Positions 45,801 through 57,800 of a stretch of 64,000 nucleotides of DNA are shown in pieces. Numbering within the stretch: the first letter of the stretch is position 1; the number at the start of each line of letters is the position of its first letter. The notes beneath the pieces were generated by a model that worked only from the letters and a program-made list of their open reading frames with translations, did not search any database and was not told the DNA's origin. This DNA is from Microstegium vimineum (lineage: Eukaryota > Streptophyta > Magnoliopsida > Poales > Poaceae). The translations under genes were made by a program, and so were the position numbers. The DNA is taken from NCBI GenBank assembly GCA_022036555.1, contig CM039130.1, positions 18,564,570 to 18,628,569 on the forward strand, in the 5' to 3' direction.

Positions 45801-48800
45801 TAGGGTTACAATGTGTACAGGGCCAATGGGCCATTACGCCAAATGTGGGTTCTATGTTACAATTACATTCTAACACCCTCCCTCAGTCTAAGCGGGAGTG
45901 TCACGAACACAAAGACTGGACCTAAAGTCAGTGAACAACTGTACAGGTAACCCTTTGGTCATAATGTCCGTGAACTGATGAGACGATGGGACATGGAGCA
46001 CCCGGACCTGTCCCAAGGCCACTTTGTCACGGATGAAGTGAATATCTATCTCGATGTCCCTAGGCCACTTTGTCATAATGTCCGCGAACTGAGGAGACGA
46101 TGGGACATAGAGTTTTGTCACTTTGCCACATTGTTGCAGTAAACAACTGTCGCTAAAGAGATGGGCGCATGGAGCTCCTGAAGCAACTGACGAAGCCAAC
46201 AAGTCTTAGCCACAGCGTGCGCAACAGCACGATACTCAGCCTCCGCACTCGAACGAGAAACTGTAGTCTATCGTTTGGAGGACCAAGAGACTAAGTTGTC
46301 GCCGAGGAAGACGCAGTAGCCCAAAGTGGAGCGCCGAGAGTCCGGACAGCCAGCCCAATCAACATCGGAGTAGGCGGTCAAACTGTCGATGCCGCCAACA
46401 CCAATGTGAAGCCAAGTGGACAGAGTGCCCTTCACATACCGCAAGACACGTTTGAGCATCGCCAGATGAGACTCGCGCGGGTCGTGCATGAAGAGACACA
46501 CCTACTGAACAGTGTAGGCGAGGTCTGGACGAGTCAGCGTGAGGTACTGGAGAGCACCAGCGAGGTTGCGGTACTGGGTAGCATCCTCCACTATAGCACC
46601 GTCCGTAGTAGAGAGCTTGGCGCGAGTGTCCATAGGAGTCGCTGTAGAGTGACACTCGACCATGCCAGCGCGCTCGAGCAGATCCACAACGTACTAACGC
46701 TGAGAGAGGAAGAGGCCGCCAGAGGACCGTGTGACAGAGATCCTGAGGAAGTGATGCAGATCCCCGAGATCTGTCATGGCAAACTCGAAGTGAAGGAGCC
46801 TAGTGATGCGCTAAAGTAGTGCGGGCGACGAAGCTGTCAGTATGATGTCGTCGATGTAGAGCAGCAAGTAGGCGATGTCGGCGCCCTCTTTGTAAACAAA
46901 GAGAGACGGATCGAAAATCGAAGCAGAGCTGGCAAACCGCTGGTTCCAGGCCCTGGGCGCCTGCTTTAGTCCGTACAAGGACTTTTGCAGGAGGCAAACG
47001 TGGTCGGGAGCGGCCGAGTCGATGAAGCCGGGCGGCTGCTCAGGTGGCCGTGAAGAAAGGCGTTCTTCACATCCAGCTGATGAATCGCCAGGAGGAAGAA
47101 GCTGATGGTGGCCGACATAACAACTAGACTGAACGTCTTATCGTAGTCAATGTCGTACTGCTACGAACAACCATGAACGACCCACCTGGCTTTATGACGA
47201 GCGAGGGAGCCATCTGCATGATACTTGTGCTTGAAGACCCACTTGCCGGTGATGACATTGGCACGCGGCGGTCGAGGTACGAGGCGTCAGGTGCCATTGT
47301 CCATGAGCGTCTTGTATTCTTCAATCATTGCCGTCCGCCAATTTGGGTCGGCCATGGCAACACGAGAGTTGGCGGGCAGCGGAGAAGCCGGTGTTGACGA
47401 TGCTGCAGAGAAGTCGTAGCGCTGGAGGGGCGGTGGCAAAGAGCCCGTCCGGGATCGTGTCTCCCACGGCGAAGGATTTGGTGCCCGCGGCACCTGCGTC
47501 GGCGTCTGCTCTGGAGGAGGCGCGGCTTGCGGGATTGGAGCCGAACGACTAGTGTAGACGTGAAGAGGCCACGGGCTGCCACCGGGTTGTGGCGGCACGA
47601 CGGTGGTAGCTGGTGCAGCAGCGCCGGCACCTGTGAGGCAGGGGGTGTCGGGGCCGCCGGTGCAGGGCCGGCCTGCAGGGGCGCCGGTGTAGGGGCGGCC
47701 GGCAGGAACGCCTGAGGGCCAGCTGAAGGAGCCGGGCGCGGGCCCTGGGGCAGCCGGTAGGCAGCGCCACGCCACAGGATGGTGGGGTCCAGCCCGACGG
47801 GGTCGCCAGTGTCCTCCAAGGGCGGCGTTTGCCCAACGTCCGAGGTGGACGGAGCAGTCGTCGGAGCAGGCGCGGGTAGCAAATCTTGTAACAAAAATTC
47901 AAAAGAACCCGGTTGGGGCTTGGAAGCTGCAAATAGAAAGCGAGTCTCATAAAAAACGACGTGTCGTGAGATGATGATCTTGCGCTTGGAGAGGTCAAGA
48001 CACCGGTAGCCCTTCTGAGAAGGAGGGTAACCAAGGAAGACACACGCCACGGAACGAGGAGATAATTTGTGGCAGTCGTGGCACTAAGGTTTGTGTAGCA
48101 CAGGCAGCCAAAAACCCGAAGGATGGAGTAGTCTGGCACCTTATGATGGAGGAGATGATATGGGATACCGTTATTTATGGACGAGGATGGCCGCCGATTG
48201 AGCAGGAACACGGCGGTGGAGGGAGCTTCAACCCAATATGAGGGAGGCATGGGGGCATGAATTAGAAGCGTGCGAACATCATTGTTCATGGTGCGAAGCA
48301 TTTGGTCAGCTTTGCCATTCTGAGCGGATGTATAAGGGCACGAGGTCAGCTTTGCCATTCTGAGCGGATGTATAGGGGCACGAGGTGCGAAGAAGGATGC
48401 CGCGGCCAGTTAAGAAGGTGGCGGTGGCATTGTTGAGGAACTCGGTGCCATTATCTGCCTGAAAACAACGCACAGGAGACTGAACTAAGTGTGAGCGTAA
48501 GCGGTAAACTGAACAATGTGTTCGTGAACTTCAGATTTATGGCGAAGGGGAAACGTCCAACAATAATGTGTATAATCATCAACTATCACAAGATAAAATT
48601 TATAGCCAGAAATACTCGGAACCGAAGAGGTCTAGACATCACAATGAACGAGTTCAAAAGGTGCTGAAGTACCAGAAACCAAACTAGTAAAGGGCAGCCT
48701 AGCATGTTTGCCGAGCTGGCAGGCATGACAAATGTGGCGATGTGCTTTATTACACTGGATAACTGATAGCTTATTTAGAGTATTGACGACGACGGGCGTT

Positions 48801-51800
48801 GGATGACCAAGGCGGGAGTGCCACAGCTCCGGGGAGACGACGGCGACGTGACAGCGAGGAGGCATGTGATATGGAATGGTGTAGAGATCCCCGTTGCTAT
48901 TGCACCGAAGAAGGACCGTCTTGGTATGAAGATCCTTAACAGAAAAACCAGAGGCGTCAAACTCAACTGAGGAGTTATTATCGCGAGTAAGCTGGCGAAC
49001 AGATAACAGGTTATGAGCGAGTTGTGGAGCGACTAGAACATTATTAAGATGAAAGGAGCGATCGGCTATTTGTATAAGAGATGTGCCACGACTAAGAATA
49101 TGAATAGATTGCCCGTTACAACCCGTAATGGAGGACGGTGGGGACGGGAGACGGGAGACGGGAGAGAAGACTACCGTTGTTGGAGGACATGTGGGATGTC
49201 GCTCCACTGTCCATGACCCAAGGGGCAGATCCCTGAACCGCCATCTGATTGAGGGCGGCAATCAGGCTGGTTGGATCCCAGCCGCCTCGAGTCCCATACG
49301 CCGGGGGACCGGAGAACTGGGGTGGCGCGAAGGCAGTGTGCGCCTGTGGAGGAGGCGCGGGTGCACCCCACGGCTGCTGCTGAGGGGCCCCCTGGGTGGC
49401 CCAAGGGTTGTAGCAGACCCAAGGGCCGACTGGTTGAGGGGCCTGACGTCCGCCGAAGGCACCTTGGGGCGGGCCATGCTGCTGGTTGCGCACACCGCCG
49501 CTGCTGCTGCCGCCATTGCCGCCACGCCCACCTTTGCCCTTGCCCCCTTTGCCTTTGCCACCACCCCCACAGTTGGAATTCACATAAGGGGTGGACCAGC
49601 AGGACGGCGACGTGCAGGAAGAGGTGGTGGAGGTGGCAAGGGCTGAGGCCGAAGCTTCCTTGCCCTCGGTGCCAAGACGAAGTTCCTTGACGCGGAGCAT
49701 GTTTGTGGCAGTCTTGAAGTCGGGGAGCGGCGACGTATTGGCGATGATGTCGGCGGTGTTGGGGAAACGGGTGTTGATGTCGCGCAGATGATTGAGCACA
49801 AGCTGCGCGGGGGAGATGGTGTGACCAACCTCCCAGAGGGCATCGGCGGTGTGCTTCATCTGCTGGGCGTAGGCGTCGACGGAGAGGTCGCCTTGGGACA
49901 TGGTGTGGAACTCTTGCCCGAGGACGACTACACAAGGCTCCTTGTTTGCCTGGAACAAGGCCTCGATGGAGACGTACAGGGCGCGCGCATCTTGATCGGG
50001 CTCCATGGCGAGGTCGAGGACGGTGTCGTCAACGGAGCCGTACATCTAGCCACGCAGGCGTCGGGCTGAGACCACGAGGGGTCAACCGGGCGTGCGGCCT
50101 CCGTGCCGTCAATGTGGCCGAGCAGCCCATACTTAGCGCAGAGAGCGGTGAAGAACACCTTCCACTTGGAGTAGTTGGGACGCTCAAGGCTGAGGGCGAT
50201 CGGGACATGCTGCTTCACGTTGACGGAGGCGAAGGCGGGGTAGAAGGAAGGAGCAAGAGCATCCCCTCCCATGGCGTCGGAGGACTGGGAGCCAAGGACA
50301 ACGGAGGTGGCGGAGGCACCTGACGAAGTCGTCATGGCGAACGGCGCCGCCTGATCGGATGCACAGCAGGGGCGACGCTCGGATCAGGGACGCGGCGACA
50401 GCTGGTGACGCGCGGCAGCCTGGGGCGGTTCGACAGAGGTCGGGCGGAGGAGGCGGCGGCGGGTTGGCGGCGCGATCGAGACTCGCACGGCCTGGTGGTG
50501 CGGTGGCACGCGCCCTAGAGCGGGGCGCATAGGCAGAGGGCGAGCGGAAGCCAGAAAAGGAAACCCAAAAATCAGGGCCCCTAGACTCGTGATACCATGT
50601 AGAGAAACACTGCACACCCTAATCAAGGGGGTGACCTTCATTATATAGCCTAATAGGCTAGGGTTACAATGTGTACAGGGCCAATGGGTCATTACGCCCA
50701 ATGTGGGCTGTATGTTACAATTACATTCTAACAGCGCCAACGGCTAGTTTCAAACGTTCAGTGACACGTGGCGTGTGGAGAAGGCGTGGACCATGAAGAT
50801 TGGTCCGGCGGTTCTGAGAACCGGTCCGACGCTCACGATTCAGGCAGACGCAAGTGCATAACGGCTAGTTCCTTGTGAGGGGCTATTTAAGGTGTTTGGC
50901 CGGCTCTAGCTCATTCTCTTGCACTCTTGGACATTGCATACACCTAGTGAGCTATTGCCATACACTCCCACTCATCTCATACTTGATTATTCATCCATTT
51001 GTGAGATTTGAGTGAAGCAAGTGCATTGCATGATGTGAGTTCATCTAGTGGCACGTGGGAGTTGTTTCTCGCTGCGGTTTTTTTGTTACTCTTGGTGATT
51101 GTCATCACCTAGACGGTTTGGAGCAGCGGAGGTGGTTCGGGAAGATTGGTGATTGTTCTTCGCCGCCACCAAGTGATTGTGAGGGGTTCTTGTGCCTTCC
51201 CCGTGGGAGATCGCCAAAGACAACTCTAGTGGATTGCACGTGGCTTGTGTGAGCCTCATCTTGTGTTGGTTGTGCGGCACCCAGTGACGGGTTTGGCGTG
51301 TGATGTCAATTAACACGTGAACCTCCAAGTGAGTGACTCACCACAACGAGGACTAGCTAGTTGGCAAACTAGTAAACCTCGGTAAAAAATCTTGTGTCAA
51401 TTGTCTCATACCGAGTCTCCCTATTGATTGTGATTGATATTGGATTTCATTGATCATCTTGATTGGATCACCTCACTAATCTCCGAGTGAAGGCATTGGT
51501 ATATCCATCTTCTCTTCTTTGCTTTCATACTAGTCTTTCTAGGTGCTTGTAGCTCTCTTGTTTAGCTAGCTTGAGTAGCTAGTCTTGCTTAGTTGTTCTT
51601 TTCTTGTGTAGCTTGTGTAGTTCTTGTGTGACTTAGAACTTTATTAGGCTAGCATTGTTTGATAGGTGGCTTTGCAACCCCAAGTAGGCTAGCGCAACAC
51701 TTGCTTCGCCACTTAGGTTACTAACTTGTTGGTGAGTTTCTTTGAAGATTATTTTTAGGCTATTCACCCCCCCCTGTAGCCATCTCTTAGGACCTTTCAA

Positions 51801-54800
51801 TGCCAAAGCGGTGCTTTCCGAATGACATAGTTGTAAGGCGGACGCTATAGGAATCAGAGGCGAGTCGTCTGCTAAAACATCTCGCCTAGAGTGCCTTGGC
51901 AATTAAGCGACGCCTTGAAAACATTGGAAACAAGATTAATTTATACTTGGCTACCAGTTCATGCCTTCCAATAAATTGAGTAAGATTGAGTTCAGGTTTT
52001 GAATTTAGCCCAATTAGACAAATAACTCCAGTGATTCTTTAACAAAAGGAATTCCAACACTCCAAACAAGGCTAGTTTTAATTAAGAAGCTTAAACAAGC
52101 AAGATAATAGACCGTACTTAAATCATAGAATAGGAAAACCCTCCGCTTAGCTTTTGTACAGTAGAGCAGTGGATCCAAAAGTGAGAATTATAAAAAAAAT
52201 ATGAATAGAGGGGTACCTTGGATAAATAGTGCATTAAAGTCATCTTATTGTTACGAGCACGGGTGTCACTTAGTTTGAGCAAGCTATCCAACCTGAAACC
52301 AACAGCAGAACCTACAAAAAACAAAAGGGACCGTACTGCATTCATGAAGAACAAGATAAAAAAGATATTTTAAAGAATGACACAAGAAAAAAAGGTTTGA
52401 CAAATAAATTAAGTAAATATAATTTATCATCACAACAAATGTAACAGGCAATAAATAAACATGTTGATCCCTTCAAAAGAAAACTGACCAGATTTTTTTC
52501 CACCTTGGACTAGACAAATTTCATTACTTAATAGCAACGAAATTACAAAGTTTAACCACCCCCGTCTCGTATACTGTCACGACCCGTGGCCGCCGGTGAG
52601 ATCAAGCTGACGACATGAGTAGCAACAACCAGAAATCAAGGTAGAGGATCTCGAGAACGAGGAGGAAGTTTGGCTTCCTAATATCAGTCCTATTTCTGAA
52701 AATATCTTCTCTCCCCTCTATAGTTTGGATAGATAGTATATAGACTTGGTCCTATCTTCGACTTGGGTCCCATGGTCAGTGGACCCACTTGGCAGTCAAA
52801 GCATTGGACTCATTGCTCTCCATCATGGGTGTGACATTTCCGCCGCCTCAAAACTTTGCTTGTCCCCAAGCAAAGGCATGTACTTGCCTCCTGGGTCCCA
52901 TTGCCGAATAGAATAGCTTGCACTGTTGCTCATAGAAGCGGCAATAACTAATGTGTACTTGAAAGCTCTATCAACAACTTGCATGCCATATAGCAACATT
53001 TGTAAGGCTTTGTGTTTCTGACATGCTCCTGCGCTGCAACCCTTTAGCTGCCCTGATGTCAATTTTTCACGCAAAGAGCAGTCTTGCACATGTCCATAGA
53101 TGGAAATATTGTTCCAAATAGATTTTTGCTCAAAAAGTTTCTTTCCACAACTGGATAGAGGACACTCTCCAATAAATTATGAAGCTTCTTCCTTGATTTG
53201 GTCAAAATGCCTACCATGAAAGTATGGTCTCATAGGTACCCTTAGTTGTGCACTTGCTCTTGGGTTAAAACCATTGTTCCACCATGCTGGCACTTGATCA
53301 AGCACATTTTGAGTGTCATTACTGCACTGACTGAAACTTGCCAATGATGATGAGTTGCCAAGCAGTAAGTGAGTAGCAGCAAAACTGCACTTCTCCAGGT
53401 TGCAGACAAATATTACACTCATGTTGTCGCAACTGACCAAGTTCTCACTCTCACAGTTGAAATCATGTTTTTGCCCATTGACATCATACAGTCTGGATCC
53501 TTCAAAAAACATCATACAGTCTGAAACTCTGGATACATGTTCCCATTTTATGATAGTACTTTGGTGTTTGTAATGGCCAGTGAGTTGAAAGTTTTGAACA
53601 CCAAAGACTCTCCTTAGTAGTGCAATGGCTGTATCTCCATGGTGCAGACCACAACAATGGCTCCTAAGACTGGACGAGTAGGTATGGCTGGAAGAAACAC
53701 AAGACTGAAACATGAAATTCTGGACTCCATAATACTTCTTTGGGCACACTGAAGGATATAACACATAATTTTCTGATAGCCTCATCTTCTCATTATGGCT
53801 ACAGCTAATATGATTTTGGAACTGGGATGATGCACTCACCAAGTCAGGGAGATGCAATGCATGAATGTCAGCATCAAGGATATTCTCACCATTCAAACAC
53901 TCCTGGCTAGTTTCTGATTGACATCAAACTTGACAATGGACCTAATAATGATGCATTCATCATCATATACCACATCTGTCCAAAGTTTTGTGCTGAACAC
54001 ATTGAGAGCGTCACAGTCAGATAGCACAAATGCCTTGAAATAAATCAGTTTGTCGTGCATCTTGTTATTTATCCTTTGAGCAATCTGCTGCAATATGCCA
54101 TGTCAATTGAAGCCATGATGTGGCTCCTCATCCCAAATGGCATCAATGTAATGTGTTTTGTGAAATAGCTCCCCTGGATTGTCCATTGTTTCCATCAGAA
54201 CCTTGAAAGTGACTACTCTGCAATTGTTTTGCTGTCCATGCCAACTAAACACTCTTGAACTACTAGCTTCAATAAATTTCCATGTAACACAACATCTTGC
54301 TGCAACATATCTGCGTCAGCTATGCCAGCCTACATGGGAAAAGAAGTGGTGTTGTTCTGCATTAACAGGTTGCTGATAATTGACTCATCATCCCACACAA
54401 CCTCATTAGTAATATCATTGAACACTTGGTTTGTGTTAGTCGCATTGTGTTGTAGGGACATTGATGAACCATCAGGAAGTGACAGCACCTGAGCACTAAT
54501 CTGATCGGTAACCAGAAGCATGGTCTCTACATCCAAGAACTCCTACTCATCTGCTAATTGGGGCTGTGCTGCAATTCCTCGTCCAAAATCACATCCGCAA
54601 GAGTTACTTCATTGAATACTTCGAAAGCAGCGCACTCTGACAACTCGGAAGTGTAGAAGGAAGTCACCTCTTCTGCCGTTGATGTTGCTCGTCCCTAGGT
54701 ACGTGTTTCATCAGACACCTTGTGTGTATCTCCCTTAGATGTCACTAGATTCATGAACTCAACACATTCAGGCATTGTTGTATGGATATCCTCAAGATGT

Positions 54801-57800
54801 ATTTCATCAAACTCATGCAATGTTGCAATGCCAAGCTCCAACAGACAAGAAGATCCATTGACATGAGCGAAAACATCATATGTAGGCGGTTCACCATTCA
54901 CTTCTTCTCCTCATCAACAAAGCAATTACCACCTTGAGCTAGCTGCTTTATTAAACCATGATGCTCAAACATATGCTGCTTTTCCTCATCCCAGACCACC
55001 ACTTCAATAGACATATCAAGAACATGTTGTGTTCAAGGTAACAACCTTACCTAGAAGCACCAAATTAACAGCACGCGCACCCAAAATCTGCTCAACTGGT
55101 GATTGTAGAGCTCGAAAGCGGCCAATCACGATCTGAGTGCTGTAGGGTATCGAAGTGGAGAGCCAAGACCAAGAGGATGCACAGCCGCTCGAACTCCAGA
55201 ATTGCCTGCCGCTGCACGCACGCACCAAATCCTTGTCACTGCCAGTCACTGGTTTCAAAGAAAAGGAGCCCGTCACCAGTGCTTTCGTCTTGCAATTGCT
55301 GGAACCGCCGATGTGGTGCGCGCACCAAAGCTACTGTTACCACCGAAGGAGCTTCCCCACCAATGCCACCACGCTTGCGCTGCACCCCCACGATTCGGGC
55401 AGAGAAGGATTCTAGACACCGCCGACATACGCCGTCGGAAATAGAGAGAGAGTCACTGCCAATATACACCGCTGCCTAAACTAGTGGATTGACACCGGAA
55501 TGTTACGTGCGAACAGATGCCGCACAACCCTTCCGTCACCAGATTATCTGCTCCTGAGAAGAGAGTGCAGATCAAGACGAAATCTGCTCACCGTCGTACT
55601 GCGCCGCCGGATCCACTGCCGCCACGCACCATGAACTCCGCAGATCGTGACGTCAACGCCACGCTGTAATCCACGAATGATGTGGTCTACTACCGCCTAA
55701 CACCGCCGGATTCCACTCGAAGTACTCCGCTGCCGCACACCACCGAAAGAACGATAGGTTCCCACGCGCCGAAAAATCGATTTCTCTGATACCAACTGTC
55801 ACGACCTGTGGCCGCCGGTGAGTAGCAACGACCATAAATCAAGGTAGAAGTTCGGCTTACTAATCTCAGTCCTATTTCCGAAAATATCCTCTATTGTTTG
55901 GATGCTTCGATCTAGGTCCCATGGTCAGTTGACCCACTTGACACTCAAAGCGTTGGACTCATTGGACTCCATCATGGGTGTGACATTTACCAAAGCTACC
56001 AAAACTCTCTGAGTGATCTGAACATCTAGGGTTCAGACAATCAGCACCGCAACCGTTCACCGACCTTGTAACTGACACAGAAACAAGCAGAAAACAAACA
56101 CCTAACGTTTCGCTGTGAAAACAAAAGAAGACTTATTACAAGCCATTAAGATAACTGACCATATGATGTTGCACAACCATTTAACAAGGAAAAAACAATT
56201 ACTAATTAGGCTTCACAGAAGGATGGAAAGGTATAGTTAGTAGCAGGTATCTGATAGATAAGCCTATGCTGAAAGCACATTAGTCATTAGTTTTACTTTA
56301 GTCATTAGATAGTAATCAGTTTACTTTTCAATTAGCTTTGTTTTATCTTTTTCTTGACAACCAAGTAGCTTTACAAGATATTCTAGAAATATGCTCTAGT
56401 GAGTTTCTTGTAAACAAGTTTTCTACTGCTATATAATAGAAAGGGACTAGCCCACAAAGATTGCTTTTTGGCAGCACCAAATATCTTCCTCCACTGTTCC
56501 ATTGCCAATAATTGGTATCGGAGCCTGATAGAGATTAGGTAGCCACTACGCGCAGGCGCCGCCGCCACTATTGCTGCAAGCGATGATCGCCTTGCGTGTC
56601 TGGCAGCCATGGAGGCCGCGGCTGTCGAGGCGGCTAGGCAGGCTGCCGTAGCGGCAGAAGCCAAAGCGCAGATTGCAGCGGCGCTCCGAGCAGAGATCGG
56701 CGATGAAGTTGATGGAGGTGGCACGCGCGTGAACAGCGGAGGCGCGCAGAGCGTAGTCCGTAGAGACACGTAGAGCACAGTCTGCAGAGGCGTGACGTTG
56801 TGACCGCAGAGGAGGTTGACGGGAGTCGCCGGTGGTCCACACATTGTACTGCAACTCCGGCGCAGGCACCACCTGGCCGATGCTGACAAAGAGCAACTAC
56901 CATGAGTGGTCGCAACTAATGAAGTTAAAGATGCAGGCCAAGGATCTCTGGAATGCCATCAACGAGGAGTCAGTCTCCTACCGTGACGACCGGCGGGCTC
57001 TCGAGGTGATCATCTCCGTTGTGCCAGCAGAGAAGGGTATACCTCTCATCGACAAGGAGAGCATGAAGGATGTGTGGGACGCCATCGTTGCAGCTCGGAC
57101 GGCATCGACATGGTCCGCTGGGCAACACTGTAGCGTCTTCGTCGCGAGTGGGAGCACCTTTGCTTCCGCCCTGGTGTGCAAGTTGAAGACTTCACCATCA
57201 GGCTCACCACCTTGATGTAGCAGATGGCGCTACAAGGTGATCAGGACCTGGACGAGAAGCGCGCGGTGGACAAGTACCTGCGCGTCGTTCCGGCGAAGTA
57301 CTCCTAGATCGTCATTGCCATCGAGACACTCCTCGATCTAGACAACCTCATCGTCGAGGAGGTGACCGGCGGCTCAAGGCCGTCGATGATTGAGAGGAGC
57401 CACCTCCCATCGAGCCCATCACCGTTGGCGAGAAGTTGATGTATACGGCGGAGCAGTGGCGGGCGCGCTAGAAAAAGCAAGGAGAGGATGATGGCGGCGC
57501 ATTGTCCAAGGACCACTGGCAACGCCAGTGCAGTGGCCAGAAGCAGCGGCCCAGAAGAAGAGACATTGGTGGCGCAGAAGGAGAAGATGGAGACGGTGAA
57601 CGCCGGGCGAACCACGATTATATCTGCCTCAACTGCGGTCGCAACAGCCACTAGGCACGCGACTGTCGTGGGCAGCGTCGCGAGCGCGGAGGCGACCACA
57701 GCGAAGGCCGCGGTGAACGTGTTGGTGGTGACCGCGGCGATCGCGGTGGTGACCGTGGCAAGCGTGATGGCGATCGCGGAGCTCATGGATGTGGTTGTGG

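Larger units (their letters stand above)
45740..50733 (-). mobile_element. Copia element H, complete with LTRs and target duplication (4994 bp)
   Basis: Two 136-bp LTRs (45740-45875 and 50598-50733, TGTAGAG to CTAACA) differ at about 7 positions. The perfect target duplication is GCGCC (45735-45739 and 50734-50738). On minus, the 5' LTR is directly followed by TGGTATCACGAGTC (50597-50584), an initiator-tRNA-Met primer site. The sense 5' end is therefore at 50733. Coding regions are broken. Confidence 0.93.
44940..51799 (+). mobile_element. Solo LTR of a SIRE/Maximus-type copia element, itself interrupted
   Basis: It starts TGAAAGCTC and ends CCTTTCA (inverted TGAAAG/CTTTCA), with ATGCC on both sides (44935-44939 and 51800-51804), a perfect 5-bp duplication. 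The late segment ATTCACCCCCCCCTG is typical of this LTR class. No internal region is present, so it arose by LTR-LTR recombination. Without the nested copia H it measures about 1.86 kb. Confidence 0.8.
44231..51926. mobile_element. hAT-like element (about 830 bp) carrying a nested solo LTR
   Basis: The ends are CAATGCTTTTTAGGCG at the left and, inverted, CAATGTTTTCAAGGCG at the right. They are flanked by GAAACCAG (44223-44230) and GAAACAAG (51927-51934), an 8-bp duplication with one change. Both termini carry several AAGGCG/CGCCTT subrepeats. The left part has a purine-rich tract and a GC-rich coding-like segment (44450-44930). The element is interrupted at 44939 by an LTR. Confidence 0.75.

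Noticed and set aside
49128..49690. Plus-strand open frames of 139-172 codons
   Set aside because: Antisense to the gag-protease of copia H, which carries the recognisable DSGATSHM motif on minus.
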